NCBI RefSeq assembly: GCF_050847355.1
Contig: NZ_CP193755.1
Location: 2,356,001 to 2,420,000 of the forward strand
Reading direction: 5' to 3'
Source of the DNA: Limimaricola sp027213785
Lineage (GTDB): Bacteria > Pseudomonadota > Alphaproteobacteria > Rhodobacterales > Rhodobacteraceae
DNA length: 64,000 nucleotides
The first letter of the stretch is position 1. Each line of letters starts with the position of its first letter. Below, piece by piece: positions 10,977 to 19,887 of this stretch. A program made the translations under genes and the position numbers. Below the pieces are notes generated by a model. It was not told the DNA's origin. It searched no databases and saw nothing but the letters and a program-made list of their open reading frames with translations.

Positions 10977-11156
10977 ATGCGCATCTTCGGACTGATCGTC
11001 TTCCTGCTCGACCTCTATGCCATCTGGAACGTCATCACCTCATCCGCCTCGACCGGCAAGAAGGTGCTCTGGACGCTCGCCATCCTGATCCTGCCGGTGC
11101 TGGGCCTGATCGTGTGGTTCTTCATGGGGCCGCGCGGCCGGGGCGCCCGGATCTGA
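10977..11156 (+). CDS. Small PLDc_N-type membrane protein (59 aa)
   Basis: Short gene translating as MRIFGLIVFLLDLYAIWNVI, then SSASTGKKVLWTLAILILPV and LGLIVWFFMGPRGRGARI. The two membrane helices and the ending P-V-L-G-L-I-x-W-x-x-x-G-P-R are the hallmark of the PLDc_N (phospholipase D-nuclease N-terminal) family of stand-alone small membrane proteins. AAGGG lies 7 bp before the ATG. It follows terB by 58 bp on the same strand. Function unknown. Confidence 0.88.
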   Translation: MRIFGLIVFLLDLYAIWNVITSSASTGKKVLWTLAILILPVLGLIVWFFMGPRGRGARI

Positions 11157-11187
11157 CGGGCGGGCCCCGGCGCGGGCCCCTCGGGCC

Positions 11188-12720
11188 CTAGTTGGTGGTT
11201 TCCGCCTTGGCCGCATAGGCGATGCCCCAGCGCTGCAGCAGCCTTTGCTGCAGCCACTTGGCGCGGCTGTTATAGGTCCGCGCGCCCTCGGGGCGTTCCT
11301 CCTCCTCGTCCTGCGCGTCGATCCGGCGCGCGACATCGCCCGAGAAGATCGCGAAGGCGATGTCGCGCCCGCCCAGCGTCCGTTCGTAGCCCGCCAGCGC
11401 ACTGACGAAGTTGAGCGTGCCGGTCTTGGCCACCACCACGCCCGGCGGCCGCGGCAGCGCCTCGCCACGCGGGCCAAAGAGGCGGATCGACTTCAGCAGC
11501 GGCCGCAACTCCTCGCGCGATTGCGGCGTGGCGAGGATCTTGGCCATCTGCATGGCGCTGATCCGGCTGGCGCCGCCCAGCCCCGAATGATCGACGAGGT
11601 CCGGCGCCGCGCCGAAGCGCGTCTCGACCCAGTCCGACATGGCCCGTCCCGATCCGGGCAGGTCGGTCACGCCGGTGCCGCGCGCGACCGAGGCCGCGAG
11701 GCCGATCTGCTCGGCGATCAGATTGGTCGAATAGAGCAGCATGTCGCGGATCAGCTTGGTCAGATCGGCGCTTTGGTGCCGCACCAGAACCGTGCCGCGC
11801 GGTGCCGAGGCCGCCTCGGAGACGGTCCCGAGCTCGATCCCCTGCTCCTCGGCCAGCGCCGCGAAGACCTGCCCCGCATAGAGCGCCGGGCGGCGCACCG
11901 GCAGCCAGCGCGAGCCGCTGTCGCCGAGATAGCGACGGCCCACGGTCCAGACGTCGACGCCGTCTTTCTGCGCGTAGGTGTAGACCGGCGTGCCGCGATC
12001 CACCGCCTCCATCGTCGCCAGAGAGACCTCGGGACGGGTGTTGGTGCCACGCGCATCGAGCGACAACTCGTAGTCGCCGCCCGACCGCGCCCACGAGAAA
12101 TAGATGCGGTTGTAGTTGAGGTTGAGCCCCGAGACCGCCGGGTTGTAGCCTAGATGCGGCAGCTGCACCGGGTCGATCTGGCTCTGCTGCGGTACCGCGC
12201 CGCCCCAGACCACGAACCCGCCGGCGACACCGCGCACGCCCTTCGCCTTGAGCTCGAGCGCCATCTCGGCCAGCGCGTCCGTATCCAGCGTCGGATCGCC
12301 GGTCCCGGCGAGCACGAGGTCGCCCTGCACGATGCCGTTCTCGATCGGCCCGGTGGCCACGAGCGTGGTCTCGAAGCGGAAATCGCTCCCGAGCGCCTCG
12401 AGCGCGTAGAGCGCGGTGATCGCCTTGGCCACCGAAGCGGGTGGCAGCCGCGTATAGGCGTCATGCTGGTCGAGGATTTCGCCCGTGCGGGCATCGAGCG
12501 CGACGAAGCCGGTCCGGCCGCCAAGTCGCGCCTCCTCGACGAAGCGGGCGGTGGAATCGCGCAGCTTCGGACGCAGCCCGGAGGGCTGCGCATCGAGCGC
12601 CACGGCGCCATCGGGCCGGGCCTGCGGGCGCAATGAGGTCAATGGCTGCGCCATCGTGGCGGAGGCGGCCATGGAAAGGCCGCCAATGAGCAGCCCGCGT
12701 CGGGTCAGTCGTGCTTTCAT
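11188..12720 (-). CDS. dacB: D-alanyl-D-alanine carboxypeptidase/endopeptidase (PBP4 type)
   Basis: 510 residues from MKARLTRRGLLIGGLSMAASATMA; the open frame continues upstream to 13260, but that part is only the shadow of nadD. The N-terminus is a signal sequence with a twin-arginine-like TRRGLLIGG. Penicillin-binding motifs are SxxK (PPASVAKAITALYAL), the SxN-region (DHSGLGGASRIS) and KTG (VAKTGTLNFVSALAGY). The family is peptidase S13, which trims and cleaves peptidoglycan cross-links in the periplasm. It ends close to the convergent PLDc_N gene. Confidence 0.93.
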   Translation of the reverse strand: MKARLTRRGLLIGGLSMAASATMAQPLTSLRPQARPDGAVALDAQPSGLRPKLRDSTARFVEEARLGGRTGFVALDARTGEILDQHDAYTRLPPASVAKAITALYALEALGSDFRFETTLVATGPIENGIVQGDLVLAGTGDPTLDTDALAEMALELKAKGVRGVAGGFVVWGGAVPQQSQIDPVQLPHLGYNPAVSGLNLNYNRIYFSWARSGGDYELSLDARGTNTRPEVSLATMEAVDRGTPVYTYAQKDGVDVWTVGRRYLGDSGSRWLPVRRPALYAGQVFAALAEEQGIELGTVSEAASAPRGTVLVRHQSADLTKLIRDMLLYSTNLIAEQIGLAASVARGTGVTDLPGSGRAMSDWVETRFGAAPDLVDHSGLGGASRISAMQMAKILATPQSREELRPLLKSIRLFGPRGEALPRPPGVVVAKTGTLNFVSALAGYERTLGGRDIAFAIFSGDVARRIDAQDEEEERPEGARTYNSRAKWLQQRLLQRWGIAYAAKAETTN

Positions 12721-12785
12721 ACCCGTTAGATAGAGCGCGCGGGCGGGTCGAGACAACGCCCCGCGCCTCACGGTTTCGCAAGTTT

Positions 12786-13394
12786 TCAGCCGCCGCCCGG
12801 CCAGTCGCCATCGGCGCGGATCGCGGTCGAGGAAGCGGCCGACATCGGCAGGTTGACGAAGCACCAGGCCGGGGCCGGGGCGCGCGCCAGCCCTTCGGCC
12901 GCGTGCATCGGCAGCCGGGCCCCGCGATAAACCCGCGCCGCCTGCGACAATCGCGCCGCCAGCCGGTCGCCGGGCCGCGCGAAGACGCCCATCGGCACCG
13001 TTTCGACGATGCGCCGCCAATCCTGCCAGCGATGCAGCTGCACGAGATTGTCGGCCCCCATCAGCCAGACGAAATCGACGCCCGGGTAGCGCGCCTTCAA
13101 CCGCGCGATGGTCTGCGCGGTGTAGCGGGTACCGAGCCGCGCCTCGATGTCGGTGACACGGACTTTCGGGTGCTGTGCCACCTGCTCGGCCTGCGCGATC
13201 CGCTGCGTCATCGGCGCCGGGCCGCGCGGCTTGAGCGGGTTGCCCGGGCTGACCAGCCACCAGACGCGGTCCAGCCGGAACCGCCGGATCGCCTCGAGCG
13301 TGATCGCCATGTGCCCCTCATGCGCCGGATCGAACGACCCGCCCAGAAGCCCGATCGCCTGCCCCGCCCGGGCCTGCGGCCAGCCCGTGCTCAT
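12786..13394 (-). CDS. nadD: Nicotinate-nucleotide adenylyltransferase
   Basis: 202 residues. It transfers AMP to nicotinate mononucleotide in NAD synthesis. Visible are the nucleotidyltransferase motif GLLGGSFDPAHEGHMAI (HxGH), FVWLMGADNLVQLHRWQDW, and the C-terminal SSTAIR. The start ATG overlaps the TGA of the upstream beta-propeller gene by 4 bp (ATGA), indicating translational coupling. The reading frame extends far upstream in the GC-rich DNA, but the conserved protein begins at MSTGWPQ. Confidence 0.95.
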   Translation of the reverse strand: MSTGWPQARAGQAIGLLGGSFDPAHEGHMAITLEAIRRFRLDRVWWLVSPGNPLKPRGPAPMTQRIAQAEQVAQHPKVRVTDIEARLGTRYTAQTIARLKARYPGVDFVWLMGADNLVQLHRWQDWRRIVETVPMGVFARPGDRLAARLSQAARVYRGARLPMHAAEGLARAPAPAWCFVNLPMSAASSTAIRADGDWPGGG

Positions 13395-14209
13395 GCCGGG
13401 TACCTCACGAAGGCGAAGGCGGAGGAATCGGGCGCCCATGAGGGCACGTTGATGCTGCCCTGACCGCCGCGCATCTGAACGATTTCGCGCCCTGCCCCGC
13501 CCGATTGCGGCATCAGCCACAACGCCACCTCGAGATCGGCGGGATGGCCCTTGGTGCCCGGAGGGTAGCGCAGGTGAACGACGTGGCGGCCATCCGGCGA
13601 GGGGTGCGGGAACCAGTCGATGCCCGGCCCGTCGCTCATCCGCTCGGCCCCGGTGCCGTCGGGGTGGACGCGCCAGATATCGACCGCGCCGTCGCGCTCG
13701 CCGTTGAACCAGATCCAGTGCCCGTCGGCCGAGAAATCCGGCCCGTCGGCATGGTCGAAACCGGCGGTCACGCAGCGCTCCGCCCCGGTTTCCACATCGG
13801 TGAGGTAGATCCCCACGGGGCCGCCATCGCGCGCACCGGCATGGACCACCTGCCGCCCGTCGGGGCTCCAGCCATGCATCCACGAGGGCACCTGCCGCGT
13901 GAGCCGGCGCGGCGCACCGCCCGTCATCGGCACGAGATAGATGCAGGCGGCGCCGGTCTCGACCTTGTCCGAGATCGCGATGACCGAGCCGTCGGGCGCC
14001 GGCGCGTGGTCGTTGTTGAGCCGCGTGGCGAAGCCCGTCTCGACCGGCTCCAGCCGCTCCGCCCCCGGCGCGAGTCTCCAAAGGCGCCCATCGGCGTTCA
14101 CGAGGATCGCGCCATCGGCGCACCAGTTGGGGGCCTCGATCCGGCCCGCGCAGGAGAGGCGCCGCGTGACCGTGCCATCGGTCCGCCAGATGCAGATCTC
14201 GCTTTTCAT
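13391..14209 (-). CDS. TolB-like / PD40 beta-propeller protein
   Basis: 272 residues with repeated WD40-like PD40 blades (APAPDGSVIAISDK, GWSPDGRQVVHAGAR, DFSADGHWIWFNGERDG, HPSPDGRHVVHLRYPP, SWAPDSSAFAFVRYP). It resembles the propeller of TolB and of oligogalacturonide-binding proteins, but there is no signal peptide and no N-terminal TolB domain, so a cytoplasmic role is likely. It overlaps nadD by 4 bp. Ligand unknown. Confidence 0.85.
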   Translation of the reverse strand: MKSEICIWRTDGTVTRRLSCAGRIEAPNWCADGAILVNADGRLWRLAPGAERLEPVETGFATRLNNDHAPAPDGSVIAISDKVETGAACIYLVPMTGGAPRRLTRQVPSWMHGWSPDGRQVVHAGARDGGPVGIYLTDVETGAERCVTAGFDHADGPDFSADGHWIWFNGERDGAVDIWRVHPDGTGAERMSDGPGIDWFPHPSPDGRHVVHLRYPPGTKGHPADLEVALWLMPQSGGAGREIVQMRGGQGSINVPSWAPDSSAFAFVRYPA

Positions 14210-14444
14210 CGCTCCCCCGGGACTGCCGGACCGCGCTGCCGCGGGGCGCGCGACGCGCCGCCGGCTCGGCTGCGACGCCTCCGAATGCGAATTGATTTTC
14301 TGGCCGATTCGGGTTAACTGGACAAGGCGACGTTACCTCTATCGACCACTGTCTCCTTTACGGCCTCAGTCCCTCGATCAGCACTGACAGAGCCGAAGAC
14401 CGCTGCAATTCCGCGAGCGGGTACTTGTTAAGGAAGACAGCACG

Positions 14445-14651
14445 ATGGCTACCGGCACCGTGAAATGGTTCAACACCACCAAAGGCTACGGCTTCATCGC
14501 TCCCGATGGCGGCAAGAAGGACGTGTTCGTCCACATCTCCGCCGTTGAGCGTTCGGGCCTGACCGGCCTCGCCGACAACCAGAAGATCAGCTTCGACATC
14601 GAAGCCGGTCGCGACGGCCGCGAATCGGCGGTGAACCTCAAGCCGATGTAA
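14445..14651 (+). CDS. cspA: Cold-shock domain protein
   Basis: 68 residues comprising a single OB-fold cold-shock domain with RNP1 (KGYGFIAPDG) and RNP2 (VFVHISAVE). Such proteins bind single-stranded RNA/DNA and melt mRNA structure. The AAGGAAG site lies 9 bp before the ATG. The roughly 235-bp gap to the divergent beta-propeller gene leaves room for a long 5' UTR of the kind that gives cold-shock control. A strong terminator follows. Confidence 0.95.
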   Translation: MATGTVKWFNTTKGYGFIAPDGGKKDVFVHISAVERSGLTGLADNQKISFDIEAGRDGRESAVNLKPM

Positions 14652-14691
14652 GACGCGGGGGCCGATCCGGTCCCTTCGCCAGGAATTTCGA

Positions 14692-14722
14692 ACGGGCGCG
14701 GCGCTGGCCGCGCCCGTTTTCG
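14692..14722 (+). terminator. Rho-independent terminator of the cold-shock gene
   Basis: Perfect 10-bp stem ACGGGCGCGG / CCGCGCCCGT with loop CGCTGG, followed by TTTTCG; the last stem base starts the T run. Confidence 0.85.
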
Positions 14723-14768
14723 TCTGGGGTCAGCTTTCCGGGACCGGCTTGCGGCTGCTCGGCTCCCT

Positions 14769-14972
14769 TCAATCCTCGAGAATGAAGGTGACCCGCATCG
14801 CGACGCGATACTCAGTGATGCGGCCGCCCTCCACCGCGACCTTCTGCTCCGAGACCCAAGCGCTCGTGATGCCCGAAAGCGTCTCGGATGCGCGCTCGAT
14901 CCCCTTCTTCACCGCGTCATCGAAGCTGTCTGGCGAGGCGGCGATGATTTCCGTGACCTTGGCGACGGACAT
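14769..14972 (-). CDS. Dodecin
   Basis: 67 residues from MSVAKVTEIIAASPDSFDDA; an upstream frame to 15032 is not needed, and GGGAGG precedes this ATG. Family pattern: SFDDAVKKGIERASETLSGITSAWVSEQKVAVEGGRITEYRVAMRVTFILE. Dodecins form hollow dodecamers that store flavins (riboflavin/FMN). It lies tail-to-tail with the cold-shock gene and downstream of the arylesterase on the same strand (34-bp gap). Confidence 0.95.
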   Translation of the reverse strand: MSVAKVTEIIAASPDSFDDAVKKGIERASETLSGITSAWVSEQKVAVEGGRITEYRVAMRVTFILED

Positions 14973-15006
14973 GGCATGAACCTCCCTCTGTTGCCATGGG
15001 AGAAGT

Positions 15007-15669
15007 CTAGCGCAGCTCGGCCCGCGATTCACCCGCGCGCGCCCGCTCGGCCAGCGCCAGCACCTCCGGGCCCAGCGCCTCGACGATCAGCGCCACGCCC
15101 TCGGCATTGGGGTGAAGGCCGTCGGGCTGCAGATAGGCGCGCCGGGCCTCGTCGACGCCGCGCCCCTCCTGCAGCGGCGCGAAGAAATCCGGGTAGAGCG
15201 GAACCTCGTGCTCCTGCGCGAGATCGGCATAGGCGGCGTCAAAGGCCTGCGCGTAATCGGCGCCGTAGTTCGGCCCCGCCTTGATCCCCACCAGCAGCGT
15301 CTCGACCTCGGCCGCCTCGGCCTTGTCGAGGATGCCGTCGATGTTGGCGCGCATCTCGTCAGGGTCGAGACCGCGCAAATAATCGTTGCCGCCCAGCGCC
15401 ACGATCATCGCGTCGACCTCGGGCGTGAGCGTCCAGTCGGTGCGCGCCAGCCCGCCCGCCGAGGTGTCGCCCGAAACCCCGGCATTGATCAGCCGCACGT
15501 CGGCGCCCTCGGCATCGAGCCATTCCTGCAGCTGTGGCACCAGCCCCTCACCCTGCGGCAGACCGTATCCGGCGGTCAGGCTGTCGCCCAGCGCCGCGAT
15601 CACCAGCTCCTCGGCCTGCGCCGCGAGCGGGGCTGCGGCGATCAGCAGCGGGAGCAACAGCTTGCGCAT
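15007..15669 (-). CDS. Arylesterase / TesA-like SGNH hydrolase
   Basis: 220 residues from MRKLLLPLLIAAAPLAAQAE, a cleavable signal peptide, so the mature enzyme is periplasmic. SGNH blocks: block I GDSLTAGYGLP, block II glycine in VSGDTSAGG, block III GGNDYLRGL, block V DGLHPNAEG (catalytic D and H). The relatives are E. coli TesA (thioesterase I/lysophospholipase L1). The gene diverges from an ABC-exporter pair, the same arrangement as tesA-ybbA-ybbP in enterobacteria, which strengthens the call. Confidence 0.92.
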   Translation of the reverse strand: MRKLLLPLLIAAAPLAAQAEELVIAALGDSLTAGYGLPQGEGLVPQLQEWLDAEGADVRLINAGVSGDTSAGGLARTDWTLTPEVDAMIVALGGNDYLRGLDPDEMRANIDGILDKAEAAEVETLLVGIKAGPNYGADYAQAFDAAYADLAQEHEVPLYPDFFAPLQEGRGVDEARRAYLQPDGLHPNAEGVALIVEALGPEVLALAERARAGESRAELR

Positions 15670-15721
15670 CCCCGCCGCCACGCCATATCGCTCGGGGCGT
15701 GCGCGAAGAAAGGCCCTGCGA

Positions 15722-16393
15722 ATGACCGAACCCGTTCTCTCCCTGAAGGATGCCGAACTGACGCTTTCGGGCAATGCGGGGCCGGTGGAGATCCTGCACG
15801 GGATCACGCTCGACGTGACGCCGGGCGAAACCCTGGGGCTGGTGGGTCCGAGTGGCTCAGGCAAGTCGTCTCTCCTCATGCTCATGGGCGGTCTGGAGCG
15901 CGCCACCGGCGGCTCCGTCGCGGCGCTGGGCCACGATCTCACCGCGCTGGACGAGGACGCTCTGGCCCGGTTCCGCCGGGACAATATGGGGGTGGTGTTT
16001 CAATCCTTCCACCTGATCCCGACGATGACGGCGCTGGAAAACGTCGCGATCCCGCTCGAACTCGCCGGCCTGCGCGACGCGCATGACCGCGCCGAGGCGC
16101 AGCTGGAAGCCGTCGGCCTCGGCCACCGCGCCGGGCATTACCCCGGCCAGCTTTCGGGCGGCGAGCAGCAGCGCGTGGCGCTGGCCCGCGCCACCGCGCC
16201 GCATCCCAAGATCCTGCTTGCCGACGAGCCCACCGGCAATCTCGACGCCGCCAATGGCGCGCAGATCATGGACCTGCTGTTCGACCTGCGCGACCGGCAC
16301 GGCGCGACGCTGGTGATGGTGACCCACGCGCCCGAGCTAGCCGAGCGCTGCGACCGGGTGGTGCGGCTCACCGACGGGCGGGTGGCGGCGTGA
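15722..16393 (+). CDS. ABC transporter ATP-binding protein (YbbA-like)
   Basis: 223 residues from MTEPVLSLKDAELTLSG; the frame is open upstream through the divergent promoter but without homology. Motifs: Walker A GPSGSGKSS, Q-loop VVFQSFHLIPTMTALENV, signature LSGGEQQRVALARA, Walker B ILLADEPTGNLD, H-loop VTHAPELAERCD. It belongs to the LolD/MacB-type ATPase family that works with FtsX-like permeases. Its TGA overlaps the GTG of the permease by 4 bp. Confidence 0.94.
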   Translation: MTEPVLSLKDAELTLSGNAGPVEILHGITLDVTPGETLGLVGPSGSGKSSLLMLMGGLERATGGSVAALGHDLTALDEDALARFRRDNMGVVFQSFHLIPTMTALENVAIPLELAGLRDAHDRAEAQLEAVGLGHRAGHYPGQLSGGEQQRVALARATAPHPKILLADEPTGNLDAANGAQIMDLLFDLRDRHGATLVMVTHAPELAERCDRVVRLTDGRVAA

Positions 16394-18915
16394 GCGCCGG
16401 TCTCGCCGCCCGCCTCGCGCGGCGCGAGCTGCGCGGCGGGCTGCGCGGCTTTCGCATCTTCCTCGCCTGTCTGGCGCTCGGCGTCGCCGCGATCGCCGCG
16501 GTCGGCATGGTGCGCTCGGCGATCCAGGCCGGATTGGAGCGCGAGAGCGCCGCGATCCTCGGTGGCGATGCCGAGATCGAGCTGACCTATCGCTATGCCG
16601 ATCCGGCCGAGCTGGAATGGATGCAGGGCGTCGCGACCACCGTCTCGGAAACCGTGGATTTCCGCTCCATGGCGGTGGTCGAGCGCGATGGCGGCACCGA
16701 GCGCGCCTTGACCCAGATCCGCGCCGTCGACGGGGCCTATCCGCTGGTGGGCGAGGTCCGGCTCGAACCGGAAATGCCGATCGAAGCGGCCTTCGCGGGT
16801 GCGGACGGCCTGCCCGGCATCGTGGTGGAGCGGGCGCTGGCCGACCGGCTGGCGCTGTCGCCCGGCGACCGGCTGCGGCTCGGCACGCAGGACTTCGTGC
16901 TGATGGCGGTGCTGGCGCGCTATCCCGACAGCGCGGCGGGCGGCTTCGGTCTGGGGCCGCGCAGCCTAGTACTGGCCGATGACCTGTCGGAATCGGGGCT
17001 TCTGGCCGAGGGCACGCTGTTCTCGACCGCCTACCGGCTCGACCTGCCGCCCGAAGCCGATCTGCAGGCGCTCGAGGACGAGGCCGAGAGCCGGTTCGAG
17101 GGCAGCGGGCTGCGCTGGCGCGATGCGCGGCGCGGCGCCGGCGGCACCGAGCGCTTCATCGACCGGCTCGGCTCCTTCCTCGTGCTGATCGGCCTGTCGG
17201 GCCTTGCCGTGGGCGGTGTCGGCATCTCGGCCGCGGTGCGCGCCTATCTCGCGGGCAAGACCGCGACCATCGCCACGCTCAGGACGCTGGGCGCGACGCG
17301 CGCCACCATCTTCCTCACCTATTTCCTGCAGATCGGCGCGCTGACGTTGCTGGGCCTTGCCATCGGCCTGGCGCTGGGCATTGCGGTGCCGCTTGCGCTG
17401 GCGCCGCTGATCACCGCGCGGCTGCCGATCCCGGCGGAGTTCGCGATCTATCCGCGCCCGCTGATCGAGGCGGCGCTCTACGGCGCGCTGGTCGCCATGA
17501 TCTTCACCCTCTGGCCGCTGGCGCGGACCGAGAACGTGCGGGCCGCGACGCTGTTTCGCGATGCGATGGGGGCGGGCCGCGCCCTGCCCCGGCGGCGCTA
17601 TATGGGCGCGATCCTCGGGCTGCTGGCGGTGCTTCTGGGCGCGGCGGTGCTGTTCTCGGGCACGTGGAAGCTCACCCTCTCGACCGCGGGCGGCATCGCG
17701 GGGGCGCTGTTGCTGCTGACTCTCGCCGCGCTCGGCGTGCAGGCCTTGGCGCGCCGCTTCGGCCGCGGCCTGCGCGGACGCCCCGGCCTGCGGCTGGCGC
17801 TCGGTGCGATCGGCAAGCGCGGCGGCGAGACCGGCTCGGTGGTGCTGTCTCTGGGGCTCGGCCTGTCGGTGCTGGCGGCCGTGGGCCAGATCGACGGCAA
17901 TCTGCGCCGGGCGATCCAGAACGACCTGCCGGAGGTCGCGCCCGCCTATTTCTTCGTCGACATCCAGCCTGATCAGATCGAGGGCTTCCGGGCCCGGCTC
18001 GACGACGATCCGCAGGTCAGCCGGGTCGACAGCGCGCCGATGCTGCGCGGCATCGTCAGCGAGATCAACGGCCGGGCCGCGCGCGAGGTCGCCGATCACT
18101 GGGTGCTGCATGGCGATCGCGGCCTGACCTATTCCGCCACGCCGCCGGATGGCGAGGAGATCGTCGCGGGGGAATGGTGGGCCGAGGACTACGCGGGCCC
18201 GCCTCTGGTGAGCTTCGCCGAGGAGGAAGCGCTGGAGATTGGCCTCGGGATCGGCGACGAGATCACCGTCAATGTTCTGGGCCGCGACGTGACCGCGACC
18301 ATCGCCAATCTGCGGCGCGTCGATTTCGGCTCGGCGGCCATCGCCTTCGTGATGTCGATGAACCCCGGCGCGCTCGCCGGTGCGCCGCATAGCTGGATTT
18401 CGACGGTCTATGCCGCGGAGGAGGCCGAGGCCGCGATCCTGCGCGACCTCGCCGATGCCTATCCCAACATCACCGCGATCCGGGTCCGCGATGCGATCGA
18501 TCAGGTCACCCGGGTGGTCGATGGCATCGCCGCCGCGACCCGCTACGGCGCCGCCGCCACTCTGCTCACCGGTTTCCTGGTGCTGATCGGCGCGGCGGCG
18601 GCGGGCGAGCGGTCGCGCACCTACGAGGCGGCGATCCTCAAGACGCTGGGCGCCTCGCGTCGCCGCATCCTGTCGAGCTTCGCGCTGCGCGCGGCGCTTC
18701 TGGGGGCGGCGGCCGGGCTGGTGGCGCTCGGCGCCGGCGTGCTCGGCGGCTGGGCCGTGGCGCGCTTCGTGATGGAGACCGATTTCTCGGTGATCTGGTC
18801 CTCGGCCGTGGGCATCGTGCTGGGCGGCGCGCTGGCGAGCCTGCTGGCGGGGCTGGGCTTCGCCTGGCGGCCCCTGAAGGTGCGCCCGGCGCAGGTGCTC
18901 CGGGCGCAGGACTGA
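16390..18915 (+). CDS. FtsX-like ABC permease (YbbP-like)
   Basis: 841 residues starting at GTG inside the ATPase stop codon (GTGA overlap). One N-terminal membrane helix (FRIFLACLALGVAAIAAVGMV) is followed by a large periplasmic region (residues about 45-260) and four helices with FtsX signatures (VGGVGISAAVRAYLAGKTATIATLRTLGATRATI). A second periplasmic region and a final FtsX set (ERSRTYEAAILKTLGASRRRIL) complete the protein. This duplicated architecture is that of YbbP/LolE-type proteins. With the adjacent secreted esterase, a role in lipid or lysophospholipid handling in the periplasm is a reasonable inference. It ends one base from the convergent reductase. Confidence 0.92.
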   Translation: MSAGLAARLARRELRGGLRGFRIFLACLALGVAAIAAVGMVRSAIQAGLERESAAILGGDAEIELTYRYADPAELEWMQGVATTVSETVDFRSMAVVERDGGTERALTQIRAVDGAYPLVGEVRLEPEMPIEAAFAGADGLPGIVVERALADRLALSPGDRLRLGTQDFVLMAVLARYPDSAAGGFGLGPRSLVLADDLSESGLLAEGTLFSTAYRLDLPPEADLQALEDEAESRFEGSGLRWRDARRGAGGTERFIDRLGSFLVLIGLSGLAVGGVGISAAVRAYLAGKTATIATLRTLGATRATIFLTYFLQIGALTLLGLAIGLALGIAVPLALAPLITARLPIPAEFAIYPRPLIEAALYGALVAMIFTLWPLARTENVRAATLFRDAMGAGRALPRRRYMGAILGLLAVLLGAAVLFSGTWKLTLSTAGGIAGALLLLTLAALGVQALARRFGRGLRGRPGLRLALGAIGKRGGETGSVVLSLGLGLSVLAAVGQIDGNLRRAIQNDLPEVAPAYFFVDIQPDQIEGFRARLDDDPQVSRVDSAPMLRGIVSEINGRAAREVADHWVLHGDRGLTYSATPPDGEEIVAGEWWAEDYAGPPLVSFAEEEALEIGLGIGDEITVNVLGRDVTATIANLRRVDFGSAAIAFVMSMNPGALAGAPHSWISTVYAAEEAEAAILRDLADAYPNITAIRVRDAIDQVTRVVDGIAAATRYGAAATLLTGFLVLIGAAAAGERSRTYEAAILKTLGASRRRILSSFALRAALLGAAAGLVALGAGVLGGWAVARFVMETDFSVIWSSAVGIVLGGALASLLAGLGFAWRPLKVRPAQVLRAQD

Positions 18916-18916
18916 G

Positions 18917-19807
18917 CTAGCGCCCGAGCAGCCGGTTATGGATCGCCGTGGTCGCCACGGCGGCATGACCCATGCCATAGGCGATCTGGTCGAGCCCGGC
19001 GATCACGTCGCCTATGGCGAAGAGCCCCTCGATGCTGGTCTCGCAATGCGCGTCGACCGGGATGCAGCCCGCCTCGGTCAGATCCGCGCCGAGGTCGCGG
19101 GCGAGATCGGAATGCGGATCGGTGCCGAGCGCGACATAGAGCGTGTCGAAACGGGCCTCGCGCCCGTCCTGCATCTCGACCACGATCTCGTCACCGACGA
19201 GCCGGATCTTGCGGCGATGCGACGGCAGGATCTTCAGCCCCGCCTTGGACAGCGCCCGCTCGCCGTCATCGTCGAGCGGCGCGTGCTCGGGACGCACCAC
19301 GGTCACGTCCTCGGCGTAGTGACGCACGAAGCGGCCCTCGGCCACGGCGTGCGGACCCGAGCCGAGGATCGCCACCTTCTTGCCGCGCACCTCGTAGGCG
19401 TCGCAGATCGGACAATAGCGGATCAGCCCGCGCGCCACCCCTTCGTCATGGATCTCCTCGGGGATCTGCGGCGGGCGGTTGGTGACGCCGGTGGCAAGGA
19501 TCAGCATCCGCGTCTCGAGCGCGCCGCCATCGGCCTCGACCCGGAAACCGCCATCGATGCGGCTGGCCGATGTGACGTGGTCGCGGCGGATCTCCACATC
19601 GTAGTGATCGAGCTGGCGGCGCATCCGGTCGAGCAGTTCCGGCCCCTCGATCCCGTCCGGGTAGCCCGGCAGGTTGCGGGTGCGCGGAATGCGATGCGCG
19701 CGAGGCCGGCCCGCATCGAACAGCGCCGTGTCGCGCAGGAACCGGGCGAGGTAGATCCCGGCGGTGAGCCCCGCCGGACCGCCGCCCACGATGATGCAAT
19801 CCTTCAT
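18917..19807 (-). CDS. Thioredoxin-reductase-like NAD(P)/FAD oxidoreductase
   Basis: 296 residues. FAD-binding GGGPAGLTAGIYLARF at the N-terminus, a CPIC redox-type pair in YCPICDAYEVRGKK, a second Rossmann motif VAILGSGPHAVAEG, and the C-terminal FAD motif FAIGDVIAGLDQIAYGMGHAAVA. The layout is that of low-molecular-weight thioredoxin reductases, but no thioredoxin gene is adjacent and the substrate is unclear. The start region is unusual: the Shine-Dalgarno GGGAG lies inside a perfect 12-bp hairpin. It is 80 bp downstream of gltX on the same strand. Confidence 0.9.
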   Translation of the reverse strand: MKDCIIVGGGPAGLTAGIYLARFLRDTALFDAGRPRAHRIPRTRNLPGYPDGIEGPELLDRMRRQLDHYDVEIRRDHVTSASRIDGGFRVEADGGALETRMLILATGVTNRPPQIPEEIHDEGVARGLIRYCPICDAYEVRGKKVAILGSGPHAVAEGRFVRHYAEDVTVVRPEHAPLDDDGERALSKAGLKILPSHRRKIRLVGDEIVVEMQDGREARFDTLYVALGTDPHSDLARDLGADLTEAGCIPVDAHCETSIEGLFAIGDVIAGLDQIAYGMGHAAVATTAIHNRLLGR

Positions 19808-19812
19808 GGCCG

Positions 19813-19840
19813 ATCTCCCGCCTCGTCAGAGGCGGGAGAT
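19813..19840 (-). promoter_or_regulatory. Perfect 12-bp hairpin covering the reductase ribosome binding site
   Basis: On the minus strand ATCTCCCGCCTC pairs with GAGGCGGGAGAT across a TGAC loop. The 3' arm contains GGGAG, which is the Shine-Dalgarno of the reductase whose ATG begins 6 bases later. There is no T run, so a plain terminator is unlikely. It could mask translation initiation, act as a DNA operator, or attenuate read-through from gltX. Confidence 0.7.
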
Positions 19841-19887
19841 ATGGCGCGGGCGGGCCGGGTCCAGCCCGAAGCCCGGGTCCTGCCCGA

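Noticed and set aside
12721..14123. Long upstream extensions of the dacB and nadD frames
   Set aside because: They overlap well-supported genes in other frames and lack homology; the conserved proteins begin at 12720 and 13394.
16966..18978. 670-codon frame antisense to the FtsX-like permease
   Set aside because: Composition is an Arg/Gln/His-rich shadow; the plus-strand permease is unambiguous.
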